A stretch of DNA of 64,000 nucleotides from Pinguiococcus pyrenoidosus (GCA_019677205.1 JAAMXY010001303.1:45966-109965), one strand, 5' to 3'; counted from the first letter of the stretch, positions 39,784 through 49,871 are shown. Translations and numbers: made by a program. The notes: generated by a model from the sequence alone, not told the origin.

Positions 39784-41215
39784 ATGCTGCTGGGTAGAGC
39801 GCTGCGGCGCAGCGCGCTCCCACGACGGAGTCTCTTCCGGCGCGGCTGGCGCCAGTTTCACCCCGGCAGGCGGCGTCAAATGCGACCGTTTGAAGACCAA
39901 GAGGTCAGCGGTCTACCACCGCCACCTCCGCCGCTCCAGCCCAACAAGAAGCAGCTGCGCGACCTGTTCTTCGCGGCCGCCGTGCCCATGGTAGGCTTCG
40001 GGTTCATGGACAACACGGTGATGATTCTCGCTGGCGACGCCATCGACTCCACCATCGGGGTGCGTTTCGGCCTGGCGACAATGACGGCCGCTGCCTTTGG
40101 TGAGATGCGACGACGATGCCGCGGATTTACTGCTGCTGACGCCGGCAACCCCCCTCAGGGCAGATCTGCTCGGACGTGAGTGGCGTGGCGTTCGGGGGGC
40201 TCGTGGAGGCGGCATTCGTGAAGCTGGGGCTTCCCGTGCCGAACATGACCCAGGCACAGAGACGAATGCCGATCAGCAAGTCCGCTGCCATGGCTGGATC
40301 GATCATTGGCGTCGTCTGCGGGTGAGCTGAGAAGGAGAGGAGGCGGACGTGGCGTTGCGGACTAACGCTTGACCTGGCGCAGATGTCTGCTTGGGATGGT
40401 GAACCTCTTTGCGCTGGATCTGGATGCAGCGGAAATGGCAAAGCGACAGCGGGAGCTGAACAAGATATTTAGGTGCGTAACCTGACGTCGCCGCCCGCGA
40501 GGAGAGGATCCGCGATGCTCTCAGTCTGACGAAGACGATCGGCAGGACTGTAATTGCGGAAGCCCACCAAGTCTTGGACGCCGAACGCGCATCGCTTTTC
40601 ATATACGATAGGAAACGGGGGGAGCTTTGGTCGAAGGCCAGTGCCCTGGCGAATGGGCAGGACGAGAGCAACGCCGGTACGCGAAGGCTGAGCACAAGTC
40701 CGACAAAGACGAACCATCCGCCTCATGCGCTGCGCTGTGCCACAGAGGAGGGTACAACCAATTTGATTCGCATTTCTGCGCAGCACTCCCTTCTTGGAGA
40801 GGCCGCGAGACATGCGAGGCTCATCAACATTGAGGACTGCTCCAAAGACGCTAGATTCCACGAGTTCGAAGTCGACCTCCGCGCTGGGTTTCACACGAGA
40901 AATCTGCTCTTGTGTCCCGTCTTCAGCGGCGTCGAAGCTCCGGACGCTGCCACCGGGGGAAAGGACGGGAAGAGGGTCATCGCCGTGCTCGAGGTCGTCA
41001 ACAAGGAGAAAGGCTGCTTCACCCCCGATGATGAGAGGTGCGGGAAACCTGCGCCAGGCCCTATGGGAAGCCCTGTGTGTAACGCGCCCTTCGCTCTCCT
41101 CCATTCCAGGGTTGTGCGCATGCTGGCGCGTCATGTAGAAATCGTGCTGACGGAAATCGCCAGCGAGGAGGACGCCCTGAATCTTGATGGTGTCGCATAC
41201 CTCAACATCTCGTAG
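39784..41215 (+). CDS. TMEM65-like membrane protein apparently fused to a GAF domain
   Basis: Exons 39784-40099, 40159-40321, 40383-40472, 40507-41037 and 41110-41215 (401 aa). Residues 1-40 are Arg-rich, like a mitochondrial presequence. The TMEM65 domain is clear: VPMVGFGFMDNTVMILAG, GVRFGLATMTAAAFG, CSDVSGVAFGGLVEAAF and GSIIGVVCGCLLGMV. After LNKIFR the frame continues, through a proposed 34-bp intron, into a GAF domain: VLDAERASLFIYDRKRGEL, ISAQHSLLGEAARHARLIN and AVLEVVNKEKGCFTPDDE, closing with MLARHVEIVLTEIA. The GAF part has no own start codon before its first 140 residues, which supports fusion. TMEM65 acts in mitochondrial sodium/calcium exchange; GAF domains bind small ligands. 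The junction intron is the weak point. Confidence 0.75.
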
Positions 41216-41288
41216 ACCCCAAGGACCCAATTTTGCCTCGCTTGCCGCCTCCGCTGGGATCCGGCTCGTCCCTTCGCCGATCCTCCGC

Positions 41289-42063
41289 TCACTTCTCGCC
41301 GTGCTCGGCGTTTCCTCGACGTTGCAAGACATCCAAGACTTCTTCATCCTGCATGAATTGCTGGCACATCAGCACGTACTCTTCGAGATGCGGAAGAAAG
41401 TGATCCTCGTACGACCAGGTCCCGTGAAGGTGCTCTGCGGCAAGCCCGAGCGCGTGAGGATCGTGAGAAGCTGGCTCCGCTGCTCTCAGCACACCGCGCC
41501 GCACCTTGCAAAACAGGGTCGTTTGGCGCAAACAGGTAGGTCAAGGCCTCTGTGTCTTCCTCCGTGTCCACCAGTTGGACGCTGACCATCGCCCGCTCAT
41601 AGTCGGCGTCTTCAAAAAGATCCAAAATGCGCATCTCAGAGCCGCTCAGACCTTGCAGCTGGACAGCATGGTGAGGATCTGCAGATTGGCGTCTTGCGAG
41701 TGTGTACGCCTCACCATGATCCCGTCGACGCTGCCGCTCTCCTCGCGAAGGATCCCTGGATACACGCGATCTAGGATCTGGAGCAACAGCACAGCGGAGG
41801 CGCGGAGGGGTCAGACGAAACAGAGACGATGGATTGTGCATGGCTCGAGCCAAAAAGAGGAAAGGACCTGATATCGATGGTATCCCTGCAGAACCGCGCG
41901 CAGAGCTGGTGGCTGTCTGATGTGACCGGAGTGGGAGAAGATCTCCGGCGGTGAACTCGGTGCTCCGTGCGGGGGGCGCGGCGCAAGGCAAGCCATACCT
42001 GGTCAGCAAAACTTGCAAAACCTCTGGACTCATCAGAGAGCCGTACACAAACAGAGAAGACAT
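41289..42063 (-). CDS. Gamma-glutamylcyclotransferase / AIG2-like protein
   Basis: Exons 42063-41999, 41955-41868, 41777-41715, 41658-41505 and 41434-41289 (171 aa); introns are GT-AG and all phases agree, although the first is only 43 bp. The start gives MSSLFVYGSLMSPEVL, the family's glycine-containing YGSL substrate loop. It continues through LQGYHRYQ, RVYPGILREESGSVDGIM, and GSEMRILDLFEDADYERA with the expected catalytic Glu region, to TYLFAPND and WSYEDHFLPHLEEY. AIG2-type enzymes cyclise gamma-glutamyl amines or peptides. Size matches the family. It is divergent from the MFSD1-like gene. Confidence 0.85.
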
Positions 42064-42591
42064 GTGAGGCGGCGACGTGGAAGGCTTGGCCAAACATCCG
42101 GAAAAAAGGCGCGGAAAATGGATGGAGACGCTCCTTCTGTCACAATCCAGTCTACGCTGAGATTGGCCCACAGGTTCAAAGATTGATCCAATCGCGTCAT
42201 CTTCGTTGAAGCTTTCGACGCCTTGATTCGTCACATTTTCCAGGTGCGCATGTCCTCCGCAAGTCAAACGTCAGTATTCAAGTGCCTTTGTCCCTTGCTT
42301 CTCACTCTCGCAGCACCTTATCTTCACATCCCACAAGTCAGTTTCGAACGAAAACCTCCGAGGCACGCGTCAGTGCCAGATCCGCGCGTGTCGCAATGAG
42401 CGAGTTTTGCCCGTTCCTCGCGCCATATTCGTGGACGTTTCGCGGCTGTACGATCGCAAGCGCGTACGCAGACGGCCCATTTTCGATATTCGTTGCCGTG
42501 TTCCAATCTACGCCCGCTTGTCATCTACGTTTCGCGGCGCCACCCGCAAGGTTGCGGCGGTGCGTGTGAAGTGGCCACGAAAGCCTTCGCG
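42064..42591. promoter_or_regulatory. Divergent promoter region, AIG2-like / MFSD1-like
   Basis: 528 bp between divergent start codons. An ATTGG lies at about 42161. Nothing else recognised. Confidence 0.35.
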
Positions 42592-44319
42592 ATGAAGAAG
42601 CTCGGCGCGTGGTGCTCCTCAGACGGCGACAGTGCGAACCGATGGCTGAGATTGGCCGCGCTGGCGCTGCTGCCGTTCGGTGGCCACTTCGCGAAGAACT
42701 GCCTCTCCAGTCTGCAGCCGTATCTGGAGGACGCAGCTTTCAAAGGCACTGCAGTAGAGGGGAACATGGCGTACGGTCTTATCCTGGCGATGCATAGCTT
42801 GCCCAACTTGGTGCTGCCCATGATCGGCGCGTCCTTCATGAGCTCTGCGGTCCTGGTAAGACGGAATTCGGAGGCGCTTGCGAAGAAGAACCGACCCTCG
42901 CGTTGTGTTGATTTCGTATCTCGTGTGCTTGTGGCTCGGATCTCATGCTCTGGCCCGCGCGTCATCCTGCAGGACCCCACGATCCTGCTGGTGCTGTTTC
43001 CCTGCCTCGTGGTGGTGGGGCAAGGCCTTTTCGTTGCCGGCGTGTACCTCGAGTGGATCGCGCTGGCGGTCTTCGGAGCGCTCTGCGTTGGATCGGGCGC
43101 GGGATGCAGCGTCATGGCGCAACGGGCGCTCGTTGCCAAGATGGAGCAGGGCAAGGCCTTGGCGATGATGCTTGGTATCACCGTGTCCGTGGCCGCCTTC
43201 TCGAAGACCGTTGCGAGGAGCTCCACGACGCTTGCGGCGGACTGGCTTGGCGGGGACTACGTCCTCACCTTGCTCTTCACCCTCATTCCGTGCTCGGTTG
43301 GGATGTTTGCGGGAGCGCTCTACGCTTTTGTGGAGAGGCGAACCAGAGGCGATCGGCGAAGAGAAGGCTGGGACTCCCAAGCTGCCTCCCTGTCGCACGA
43401 GGGCCTCTCCGCGGACCGATCCTTGGAGGAATCCACGCCCTTGCTCGGCGGAGGGGCCCTTGATGAGGAGAAGGGCATCGCACTGGATGATCGGCCGCGG
43501 ACGCCAAACATCGTGTCGTATGGCTCACATTCGGAGTACGTAGCCGCGAAGCAGATGCACTTGGGTGCTCCCGCCGTCACGCAAGGCGAGCCCAGCCTCG
43601 TGGGCTGGAGCCCCATGAGTACCTTCTCCTGCGGGCTGACGATCGTCATCGCAGTCATTGTGGTGCACGCGAGTGCGATCAATGCGATGCACCTCTTCGC
43701 CCAGTATGCGGTGCCCATTCTGCGGCGAAGGAACGGCTTCACCAAGGTCGAGGCTGGGCTGGCGTCCTCTCTGTCAACTTTCGTGACCATCTTTGGCGCT
43801 CCCGTGACGGGGTTTCTCCTGGATTGTTTTCGCGGCGGCCGCACCCTCCAGGTCGTAGCATTCATGTCGACGGTGATGACCGCAGCCTTAGTTGTGCTGT
43901 ACGTCATGCCGCAAGTTTCACCGCTCTTGATTATCTGTTCTTTGAGCACTGTAGAGGCAGTGCTCCCGTGTGCTGTTATGTCGTTGCTCCCCCTGGGCGT
44001 GATTGTTGCGAACTTGCAGAAGTCGTCGGGCCCGGCGCCTCCCGGTGGAAAGACGATGCAGCGCTGCCAAGGAGACGGGCGATGCCTGACATTGTACTGC
44101 GCGTACGCCGGCGCAGAATCGTTTGACGCGGTCTTGACGGTCGCGGGCTCGCTGGCCATGGGAGCCGCGATGACTGATACGTCCAGCTTCCAACGCGGAG
44201 GCGGCGTGCTTCTGTCCATGTCCGGAGCGGCAATGCTGGTATCGTGGCTGCTTGTCTTCGGAGCGCCAGGCATGACTGCGTCGGCGAAGCAGGCGCTGCA
44301 GGATTCGCGGAAGCCGTAA
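42592..44319 (+). CDS. MFSD1-like major facilitator transporter
   Basis: Polytopic transporter from ATG 42592. Exon 1 ends at 42855 and exon 2 begins at 42973; the 117-bp intron has no stop and a length divisible by three, but GTAAGA and CATCCTGCAG flank it and its translation is poor. It reads ALALLPFGGHFAKNCLSS, then AYGLILAMHSLPNLVLPMIG, a pattern like MFSD1, a lysosomal dipeptide exporter. About eleven hydrophobic segments are seen, with a long cytosolic loop (acidic, ESTPLLGGG) between the halves. The stretch near 43990-44090 (SSGPAPPGGKTMQRC) looks like another retained in-frame intron. Substrate is not predictable. Confidence 0.75.
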   Translation: MKKLGAWCSSDGDSANRWLRLAALALLPFGGHFAKNCLSSLQPYLEDAAFKGTAVEGNMAYGLILAMHSLPNLVLPMIGASFMSSAVLVRRNSEALAKKNRPSRCVDFVSRVLVARISCSGPRVILQDPTILLVLFPCLVVVGQGLFVAGVYLEWIALAVFGALCVGSGAGCSVMAQRALVAKMEQGKALAMMLGITVSVAAFSKTVARSSTTLAADWLGGDYVLTLLFTLIPCSVGMFAGALYAFVERRTRGDRRREGWDSQAASLSHEGLSADRSLEESTPLLGGGALDEEKGIALDDRPRTPNIVSYGSHSEYVAAKQMHLGAPAVTQGEPSLVGWSPMSTFSCGLTIVIAVIVVHASAINAMHLFAQYAVPILRRRNGFTKVEAGLASSLSTFVTIFGAPVTGFLLDCFRGGRTLQVVAFMSTVMTAALVVLYVMPQVSPLLIICSLSTVEAVLPCAVMSLLPLGVIVANLQKSSGPAPPGGKTMQRCQGDGRCLTLYCAYAGAESFDAVLTVAGSLAMGAAMTDTSSFQRGGGVLLSMSGAAMLVSWLLVFGAPGMTASAKQALQDSRKP

Positions 44320-44888
44320 CGGCGTGTCCTCAGCTGCTGACGGTGGATATCCGTTAGATCGGCATTGGCATTGGCATTGGCATTAGTATTGGCATTGGCA
44401 TTGGCATTGGCATTGGCATTGGCATTGGCATTGGCATTGGCATTGGTATTGGTGAAGCTGATGCTGCGTCGTTTGCGGAAGGTGACGACTGAGAAGGATG
44501 GCTTCTTTGATGTGGGGGAGAAGGAGACTCAGAGACGGTTTCGCTTTTTGGCCTCGATCTCGATCGAATATCAGCTTTGAGGTTTGCTTCTTGAGACCTT
44601 TTTTTTGTGTGTTGCAGAGGTTTGTTTCTCTGCGGGCAGAAACGATATGGCTAGCTAGATGCACAAACATGTACATACAGTCGAGCCGAAGGAAAGCTCC
44701 TTTTCTTCTCGTTCCTTGGACTGATGCGAGGAGGGATTCAGAAGGCGAACACAACGTAGCTTTTGCTTGGGCCTTACCAGAAAGACTTTCATTGCAGAAA
44801 TTCGGATTTTCGCAGGCCCGAGTCGGCGCTGAAGATGCCAGAGAAGGTTGCGGTAGATCCGAGACAGGAGTGGCAGCAGCAGGTCTAG
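44320..44888. other. Spacer with hexamer microsatellite
   Basis: 569 bp at the 3' ends of MFSD1-like (+) and the zinc-finger gene (-). It holds the GGCATT array and a T7 tract near 44600. The last exon(s) of the zinc-finger gene may lie here. Confidence 0.45.
44361..44453. repeat. GGCATT hexamer microsatellite
   Basis: About fifteen near-perfect copies of GGCATT with two GGTATT/AGTATT variants. Non-coding. Confidence 0.95.
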
Positions 44889-46264
44889 TTATACGATGGC
44901 AAAAGAGAGGTTAGAGAAAGGACTTGATCCGACTCGGTCTGGCCTCGGCTCTTGGCGTTCCATACGTACCCTGCGGCAGACGGGGCAGGCCCAAATCTCA
45001 CTCTGCTTTGCGATCTCGTCCACACTCTCGTTGTACTTCTCAAGAAGGCACTGCTTGCAGAAGGACCTGAAGTGGCGAAGAGCTTGTTTCATACTTGATC
45101 AAAGGAAAGGGGAGGTCAAGACAGATGAGAATGGGGGGAAACCTTGCACAACGCTTCTCCGCCCGGACGCCTTCTGGAAGATTCCGATAGTTCCCTTCGA
45201 AAGGAGATTGCAACGGCCAACGACGTCTTGTGAGAAGGGTCGGAAAGCTAGCCGCCGACGCAACCCTCTCCCGAGGACACCACCTTGAGACTTGGCATAG
45301 GCGATCTGCTCCTCGGTGATCCCCCTTGGCGGCGGACCGGAGTTGCACACCACGACATTGCCCCTTTTGCTCTTGCATTGATGGCACCTCGATGTTCAGG
45401 ACAGGCGCAATGAGCATCTACATGCAGCAACACTCTGCGCCGGTGTTCCAAGCGCTCTCCCCCCTTACCAACGATTCTTCGTTTTCAGCGCTCCGGTCGG
45501 TGACCAGAGTCGGCAAAGCTTCTTCAACTGATCGGATAAGCGGGGCTGCGCCTGCTCTTGCTGGTGATGGTGATGCTGCTGTTGATGTTGCTGCTGCTGA
45601 CGCTGCTGATGAAAATGCTGCTGATGCTGCTGATGAGGATGCTGCTGATGATGATGCTGCTGCATTTGTTGCGAAGCTTGCGCGCGAGCTTGCAGCATCA
45701 TCAGCTGTTCTCTCTCCCTCATCTGCGAAGTCGAGAGCCCCCCTGCTGCGAGTTGTTTCTGCATCGCTGAAAGACTGTCCGCCATACCGGTGCTGAAAAC
45801 GCCGTCGCTCATCGCAGTCATGGCTGTCGAATCAGGCGCGCCATTCCCATCCACAACCAAAGGCTGTCCATAGCTTCCAGCCACTACGCAGACAAACGCG
45901 GAGAAACAAAGACGAGAAGCCTCAGGGGAGTGGCCAAGTGGATTGTTTCTGAGCGCAGTTGCCGCCACTCACCAGATCCGTCCAGCTTGGCTCGCTTGCT
46001 TGGTCGCTCCTTTCGTTTGCCCGACGAGTCCAGAGTAGAGCTGCTGGTCCCAAGCACCTCATCAGCCACGCTGCATCTCTACACCAAACCGCGCTTCGGA
46101 AATAGACGGAGTCCAACCTTGAAGCTTGGCTTTGCCGTCGTCGAGGTTTGGAGTTTTTCCTTCGCGCCGCCGAGTTGACGTGAATGTACGCGCGCCTCGT
46201 CACGCCGCCAGCCGCGCGATAGATGTTGGCCAGGCACTCCTCGATCTCCAGATCTCCTACACAT
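44889..46264 (-). CDS. CDCA7-type zinc-finger protein (zf-4CXXC_R1) with Gln/His-rich region
   Basis: Partial model. Exons 46264-46118 (tentative), 46078-45973, 45883-45469 and 45387 to about 45306 join in phase; a later exon starts at 45066. The N-terminal part has a nuclear-type basic stretch (SGKRKERPSKRAKLDGS). It is followed by a Gln/His-rich segment (about 45555-45690). The zinc-finger begins WCHQCKSKRGNVVVC, hallmark of CDCA7 proteins, and resumes FCKQCLLEKYNE and WACPVCRRV. CDCA7 partners the remodeller HELLS in DNA-methylation maintenance; that role is inferred. The central Cys pairs and the final CNC block were not found, so one exon and the 3' end are unresolved. Confidence 0.65.
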
Positions 46265-46379
46265 CACTTGCGCATCAGAGACATCGGTGTCTTGGGAGAA
46301 ATCCTGCTACAAAGGACACGACTCTTTGGTGTCCATTTGCATCTTTCCCAACCCGCAACCCTCTTTCTAGTGTTTTCGC

Positions 46380-46733
46380 CTAAAAGGATGTTTTCAGAAG
46401 TCCTTCATTACCAGGAAAGTCGGCGTTAAGATCCATATTTTCAGTCATGAGCGCTTGGCGCGTCTGCCTCAGTAGCGCCGCCGCTTGCGCGTTGTCCGGC
46501 GCGAGATGTTGGAGCGAGTCACATTCGCGCCACATACGCCACAGCACTTGCAAGGTGTCTCGTTTCAGCTGCAGCGCCTCCGCCAGAGCGCGACATGCAT
46601 TCTGGCACTCGAAGCGAAGCGACAAGCAGCGCTTGTGGACGCGTTGACGCTCGATCATGGCAACGCTCGACACTGGCATGCGAGAGCGTTGGCGCTCGGG
46701 TTCGGCAGATCGATCGATCTTCCCGATGTCCAT
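46380..46733 (-). CDS. Small helical protein, unrecognised
   Basis: Frame of 117 aa from an ATG. It is predicted almost wholly helical: ERQRVHKRCLSLRFECQN, LAEALQLKRDTLQVLWRMW, NAQAAALLRQTRQALMTEN. Arg, Leu, Ala and Gln dominate, and there is no membrane segment or leader. A 3-helix adaptor or coiled-coil subunit is plausible. The family is not recognised. A second Met 18 residues in could be the start. Confidence 0.45.
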   Translation of the reverse strand: MDIGKIDRSAEPERQRSRMPVSSVAMIERQRVHKRCLSLRFECQNACRALAEALQLKRDTLQVLWRMWRECDSLQHLAPDNAQAAALLRQTRQALMTENMDLNADFPGNEGLLKTSF

Positions 46734-47582
46734 CGGTCACGCTGAACTGGTACGCTGATCAGGGATGCTTGTGCGCAGAACTGTTTGATCAGCACAAAAC
46801 TGTTTGCTCAGCACAGAACTGTTTGCTCAGCACAAAACTGTTTGATCAGCACAAAACTGTTTGATCAGCACAAAACTGTTTGATCAGCACAGAACTGTTT
46901 GCTCAGCACAGTCTTTTTTGACTGCAAAAGCGAACCCTCCACCATGCTCCGGCGCTTCTCCGCGGCGTCGCTCGTCACGACCTTTGTGGTCACCAGCCTT
47001 ATCGAAGGCATGTGGAGAGTCTGATCCGGCTCCCTCAGCAGCTTGCCGTCAGCGGTCCTCGGCCTGCTGGATACCGAGGGCAGATTCTCCTGGCATCGGC
47101 TGTCTCATCTTGCTCACGCAAGTCCGTACACTCCAGTGCTTTGCATCTGCTGGGTCGCATATCCCCACATGGACGGGCAACGAGCGACGCCGACGCCGTG
47201 GTTCACTGGAGACAAAGAGCTGAGTTGCGTTGTCGCCGTCACATTGCAGGTAAAAAAGCAAAAAGACGTTGTATCAAAAATAAAAATATGATAAACCTTC
47301 CTATGATAAATTTCAAAAAATGAGTAAATAATTCAATAACGAAACGGTCAAACTTCACATACCATTTGAAATGTTTACACCAATCAGAATGCTTGGAATT
47401 GCCTCAGCATCGTTATCCCTCGTCTCTATGGCTTCGATTGCAAATTGCAGTCTGGCGCACGCGCGCCGCCTGCTTTCTTCTGAAAGTTCAAAAGTGGCTC
47501 TTGTGGCGCAACTTGTGATTTGGTCGTTTCCCACCGCGCGCGCATCGTAAAGCGCTTCCTAAGAGAGCGCCAGGCAGCTGCC
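46734..47582. promoter_or_regulatory. Divergent spacer with 19-bp repeat and AT-rich islet
   Basis: 849 bp between a minus-strand small gene and the MTFP1-like gene. It contains the 19-bp array (46779-46912), an AT-rich islet (47255-47350) and a CCAAT box near 47380. Confidence 0.45.
46779..46912. repeat. 19-bp tandem repeat, seven copies
   Basis: Seven contiguous copies of a 19-bp unit, consensus AACTGTTTGATCAGCACAA. Copies differ almost only at two places: TGATCA versus TGCTCA, and a terminal A/G. The intact form carries the palindrome TGATCA. It lies upstream of the MTFP1-like gene. Confidence 0.95.
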
Positions 47583-48418
47583 ATGGCGCTGCGCGCGGTG
47601 CTGATGCTCCTCATCCTGAGCACTGCGCAGGGCTTCGGCTCGCTGCCGGCGAGTCGGCCCTGCGAGCTGCGTAGGGGCCGTTCTCGGCTCCGAATGCACC
47701 TCTTTGATCCACAGCTGCCGTTTCAACTGCTGGTTTGCGCCGGAATGCTGGGTAAGGACGAACGAGCATGCGAGCAGTTCTGCCCAAGGGAACGTCTTAT
47801 CGAGAAGCGGCTTTTGCGGTAGGCACCGGAAGCCGTATTCGCTCGTCGGAGCTTCTGAAAGCACAAGCGAACGCCAGCCTAGAGCCGGACGGGACTGGGA
47901 ACGCTGCCGCTCAGAAGGTCGTGGATGTTTTCCGGGAGACCCCTCTGCGATACATGGGCTACGCGAACGAATGCGGAGAAGCCTTCAGGCCCCTGGTCCC
48001 CGTTTGGGTCGTCGTTTCTTCCTACGTGGTAGCCATTCTGTACGTGCTGGCCGACGCAGGGTCAAAAGCGCTAGCCGAGGCGGGTGCCAGAAGTCCATCT
48101 GCAGGCATATCGAGCAAGACCGTCGCAATTGCTGTTGACGCGCTCGTCTTCCAGCTCCTGGCGTCCGTAGTCTGCCCCGGGTACACCATCAATCGCTGGG
48201 TGGCGCTCGTTTCGGGAATCGTAGCATACGCAGAGGAGTCTGGCTCCCTGACCAGACTCGCTCTGGACGACGCAACGTTGCAGCTCGTCGTCGACTGGGC
48301 ACCAACCTTTGCTGGCCTTGCCCTGATTCCGCTGATCGTCCATCCTTTGGATGCTCTGGTGGACGCCCTTCTTGACAACACCTTGAGACCAGCGATTGCG
48401 AATGCGGTTGACAGCTAG
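47583..48418 (+). CDS. MTFP1/MTP18-like membrane-fission protein with plastid-type leader
   Basis: Exons 47583-47751 and 47823-48418 (254 aa); the 71-bp GT-AG intron is in phase. The family core is clear: FRETPLRYMGYANECGEAF, RPLVPVWVVVSSYVVA, YVLADAGSKAL, DALVFQLLASVVCPGYTIN and LIPLIVHPLDALVDALLD, matching MTFP1, an inner-membrane protein that promotes mitochondrial division. The N-terminus is unlike a mitochondrial presequence. It is MALRAVLMLLILSTAQGFGS, a signal peptide with Phe near the cleavage site, then an Arg/Ser-rich stretch, i.e. the bipartite leader of complex plastids. Targeting is inferred from this leader. Confidence 0.85.
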
Positions 48419-48598
48419 GAGACTGTCTTGTCTGGGACGCCTCGCGTGGCTGCCGTAGCTTAGGCCCCTTCTCCGGCAGCTGCCGTGGGTGGAAGACGCT
48501 GTCCCTTACATGAAGCGGGGACAGACACACGTTTTTCCATAGTCGTGAAGCGCATTCGTTGCAACGAGGTTGGCGCAGAAGTTTTGAGAGGGCGTTGA

Positions 48599-49390
48599 TC
48601 AGTGAGTTGTTTCCATAAGCTGCACTATTGTGTCCGCGACATCGTCCGGTTCTCGATGGTTGCTGCTGCCATCTCGAATGCTCCCGACGATATCATTCAG
48701 TCCGCGGAGGAGCGTCTTCAGCACTTCCCCCGCGTCTTTCTCCCGCGCTGGTGCGATGTCGGGACCGGTGCCAGCGAGCGCAAAATCATCTTCGGCACCT
48801 GGCTCCGCCGCCGCTCGAGGCCCAGACTCGAAACTTCCACCTGCGCTCTGGCCCAGCATATCACAAGTCATGGGGAGCGACAGCTCAGCAACGTGCTCGC
48901 AGTGCTCATCACCAATGTTCGAAAACTCAAAGTCCGCGCTTCTCGGCTTGGATCCCACCGGCAGGCAGCGGATGTCGAGCGTCATGGACCTGCGCTGACC
49001 AGAGAGGCAGGAGTTGCCATCCGTGAAGACCATCGAGCCAGGAGAATCTCGCCTTGGGGCGTTTGGAGCCCTCCAAGCGCCCCAGATCCCCAGAATTTGA
49101 GTCATTTGAGGGTATCCCTTGGCGGCTCGAGTGACATTCCTGAAGAGGCACCATTCGTAGGTGTACCGGTCCACGTCTCGTGAGAAGCACACGTCTTCCA
49201 GAGGTGCGAGCACGCTCGGTCCTTCGAATGCTGCGGGCTCTCGAGCTGCGGGCTCTTCCAAGGTGCGTGCGTTGCCCGGCTCGGTCGTCTTCTTCTGCAC
49301 GCCCGCGGTGATCTTTACATCCGCAGAAAATGATCTCGGAACTGCAGTCAGACTGGCGAGCATGATGATGATTCCGAAGTACCACTCCAT
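48599..49390 (-). CDS. MRH-domain protein, glucosidase II beta-subunit-like
   Basis: Single exon, 263 aa, start MEWYFGIIIMLASLTAVP with a signal peptide. The mannose-6-phosphate-receptor homology domain is recognised by VCFSRDVDRYTYEWCLF, VTRAAKGYPQ, ILGIWGAW, MVFTDGNSCLSGQRRS and HCEHVAELSLPMTCD, the Cys pattern of PRKCSH/GTB1. That subunit recognises trimmed N-glycans and keeps glucosidase II in the ER. The usual N-terminal EF-hand/LDL-type part and a clear KDEL-type signal are missing, so it could also be another ER lectin. It is convergent with the MTFP1-like gene. Confidence 0.8.
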   Translation of the reverse strand: MEWYFGIIIMLASLTAVPRSFSADVKITAGVQKKTTEPGNARTLEEPAAREPAAFEGPSVLAPLEDVCFSRDVDRYTYEWCLFRNVTRAAKGYPQMTQILGIWGAWRAPNAPRRDSPGSMVFTDGNSCLSGQRRSMTLDIRCLPVGSKPRSADFEFSNIGDEHCEHVAELSLPMTCDMLGQSAGGSFESGPRAAAEPGAEDDFALAGTGPDIAPAREKDAGEVLKTLLRGLNDIVGSIRDGSSNHREPDDVADTIVQLMETTH

Positions 49391-49871
49391 CCCAGTACTC
49401 CTCTTCAACCCCTTATCTCGCTGACCGCCTCTCAGCAGGGCGTTTCTGAAGCAGACAACGCCACAAAACGGCGTTGATCTTTTGTGCGTGTGGCTGTTCG
49501 TTCTTTTTTCCGTCTTGCTCTCTTCATTTCACGATTCACGATCGATCAGATCAAGATCGATCGGAGTGATCCTCTTCGTACTGTACGAAAATTTCGATTT
49601 TAGAACGCGCCAATACGATGAAGCTGAAGACTGCAAAGCTGTAGGAAGTTAAATAAAAAAAGAAAATTTATCAAAATCATATTTCTGTAAAGGAAAATAT
49701 AACATATTATTTAACGGTCGATGGGACGATCCGTCTGTCTTACAGCGGAGCTAGGAATTTCCCGCCAAGCGAAGCTGTAGATTCGTGATGTTTTTCATAT
49801 ACGTAAGCAGAACGTGTGCGCGTCGGCCTTTGGCTGTGAAGCTTTTGGCGTCTTTTCAGCGGCGCTTCACC
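49391..49871. promoter_or_regulatory. Divergent promoter region with AT-rich islet
   Basis: 481 bp between the MRH gene (-) and the acyltransferase (+). It contains several GATC-rich motifs (CGATCGATCAGATCAAGATC at 49540-49559) and an AT-rich islet at 49645-49715. Confidence 0.4.

Noticed and set aside
42856-42972. 117 bp read as coding in the MFSD1-like gene
   Set aside because: Open in frame, but flanked by good GT and AG sites and translating to polar sequence that would split the transporter; treated as an in-frame intron.
46779-46912. CRISPR-like array
   Set aside because: The repeats are directly contiguous with no unique spacers and the genome is eukaryotic.
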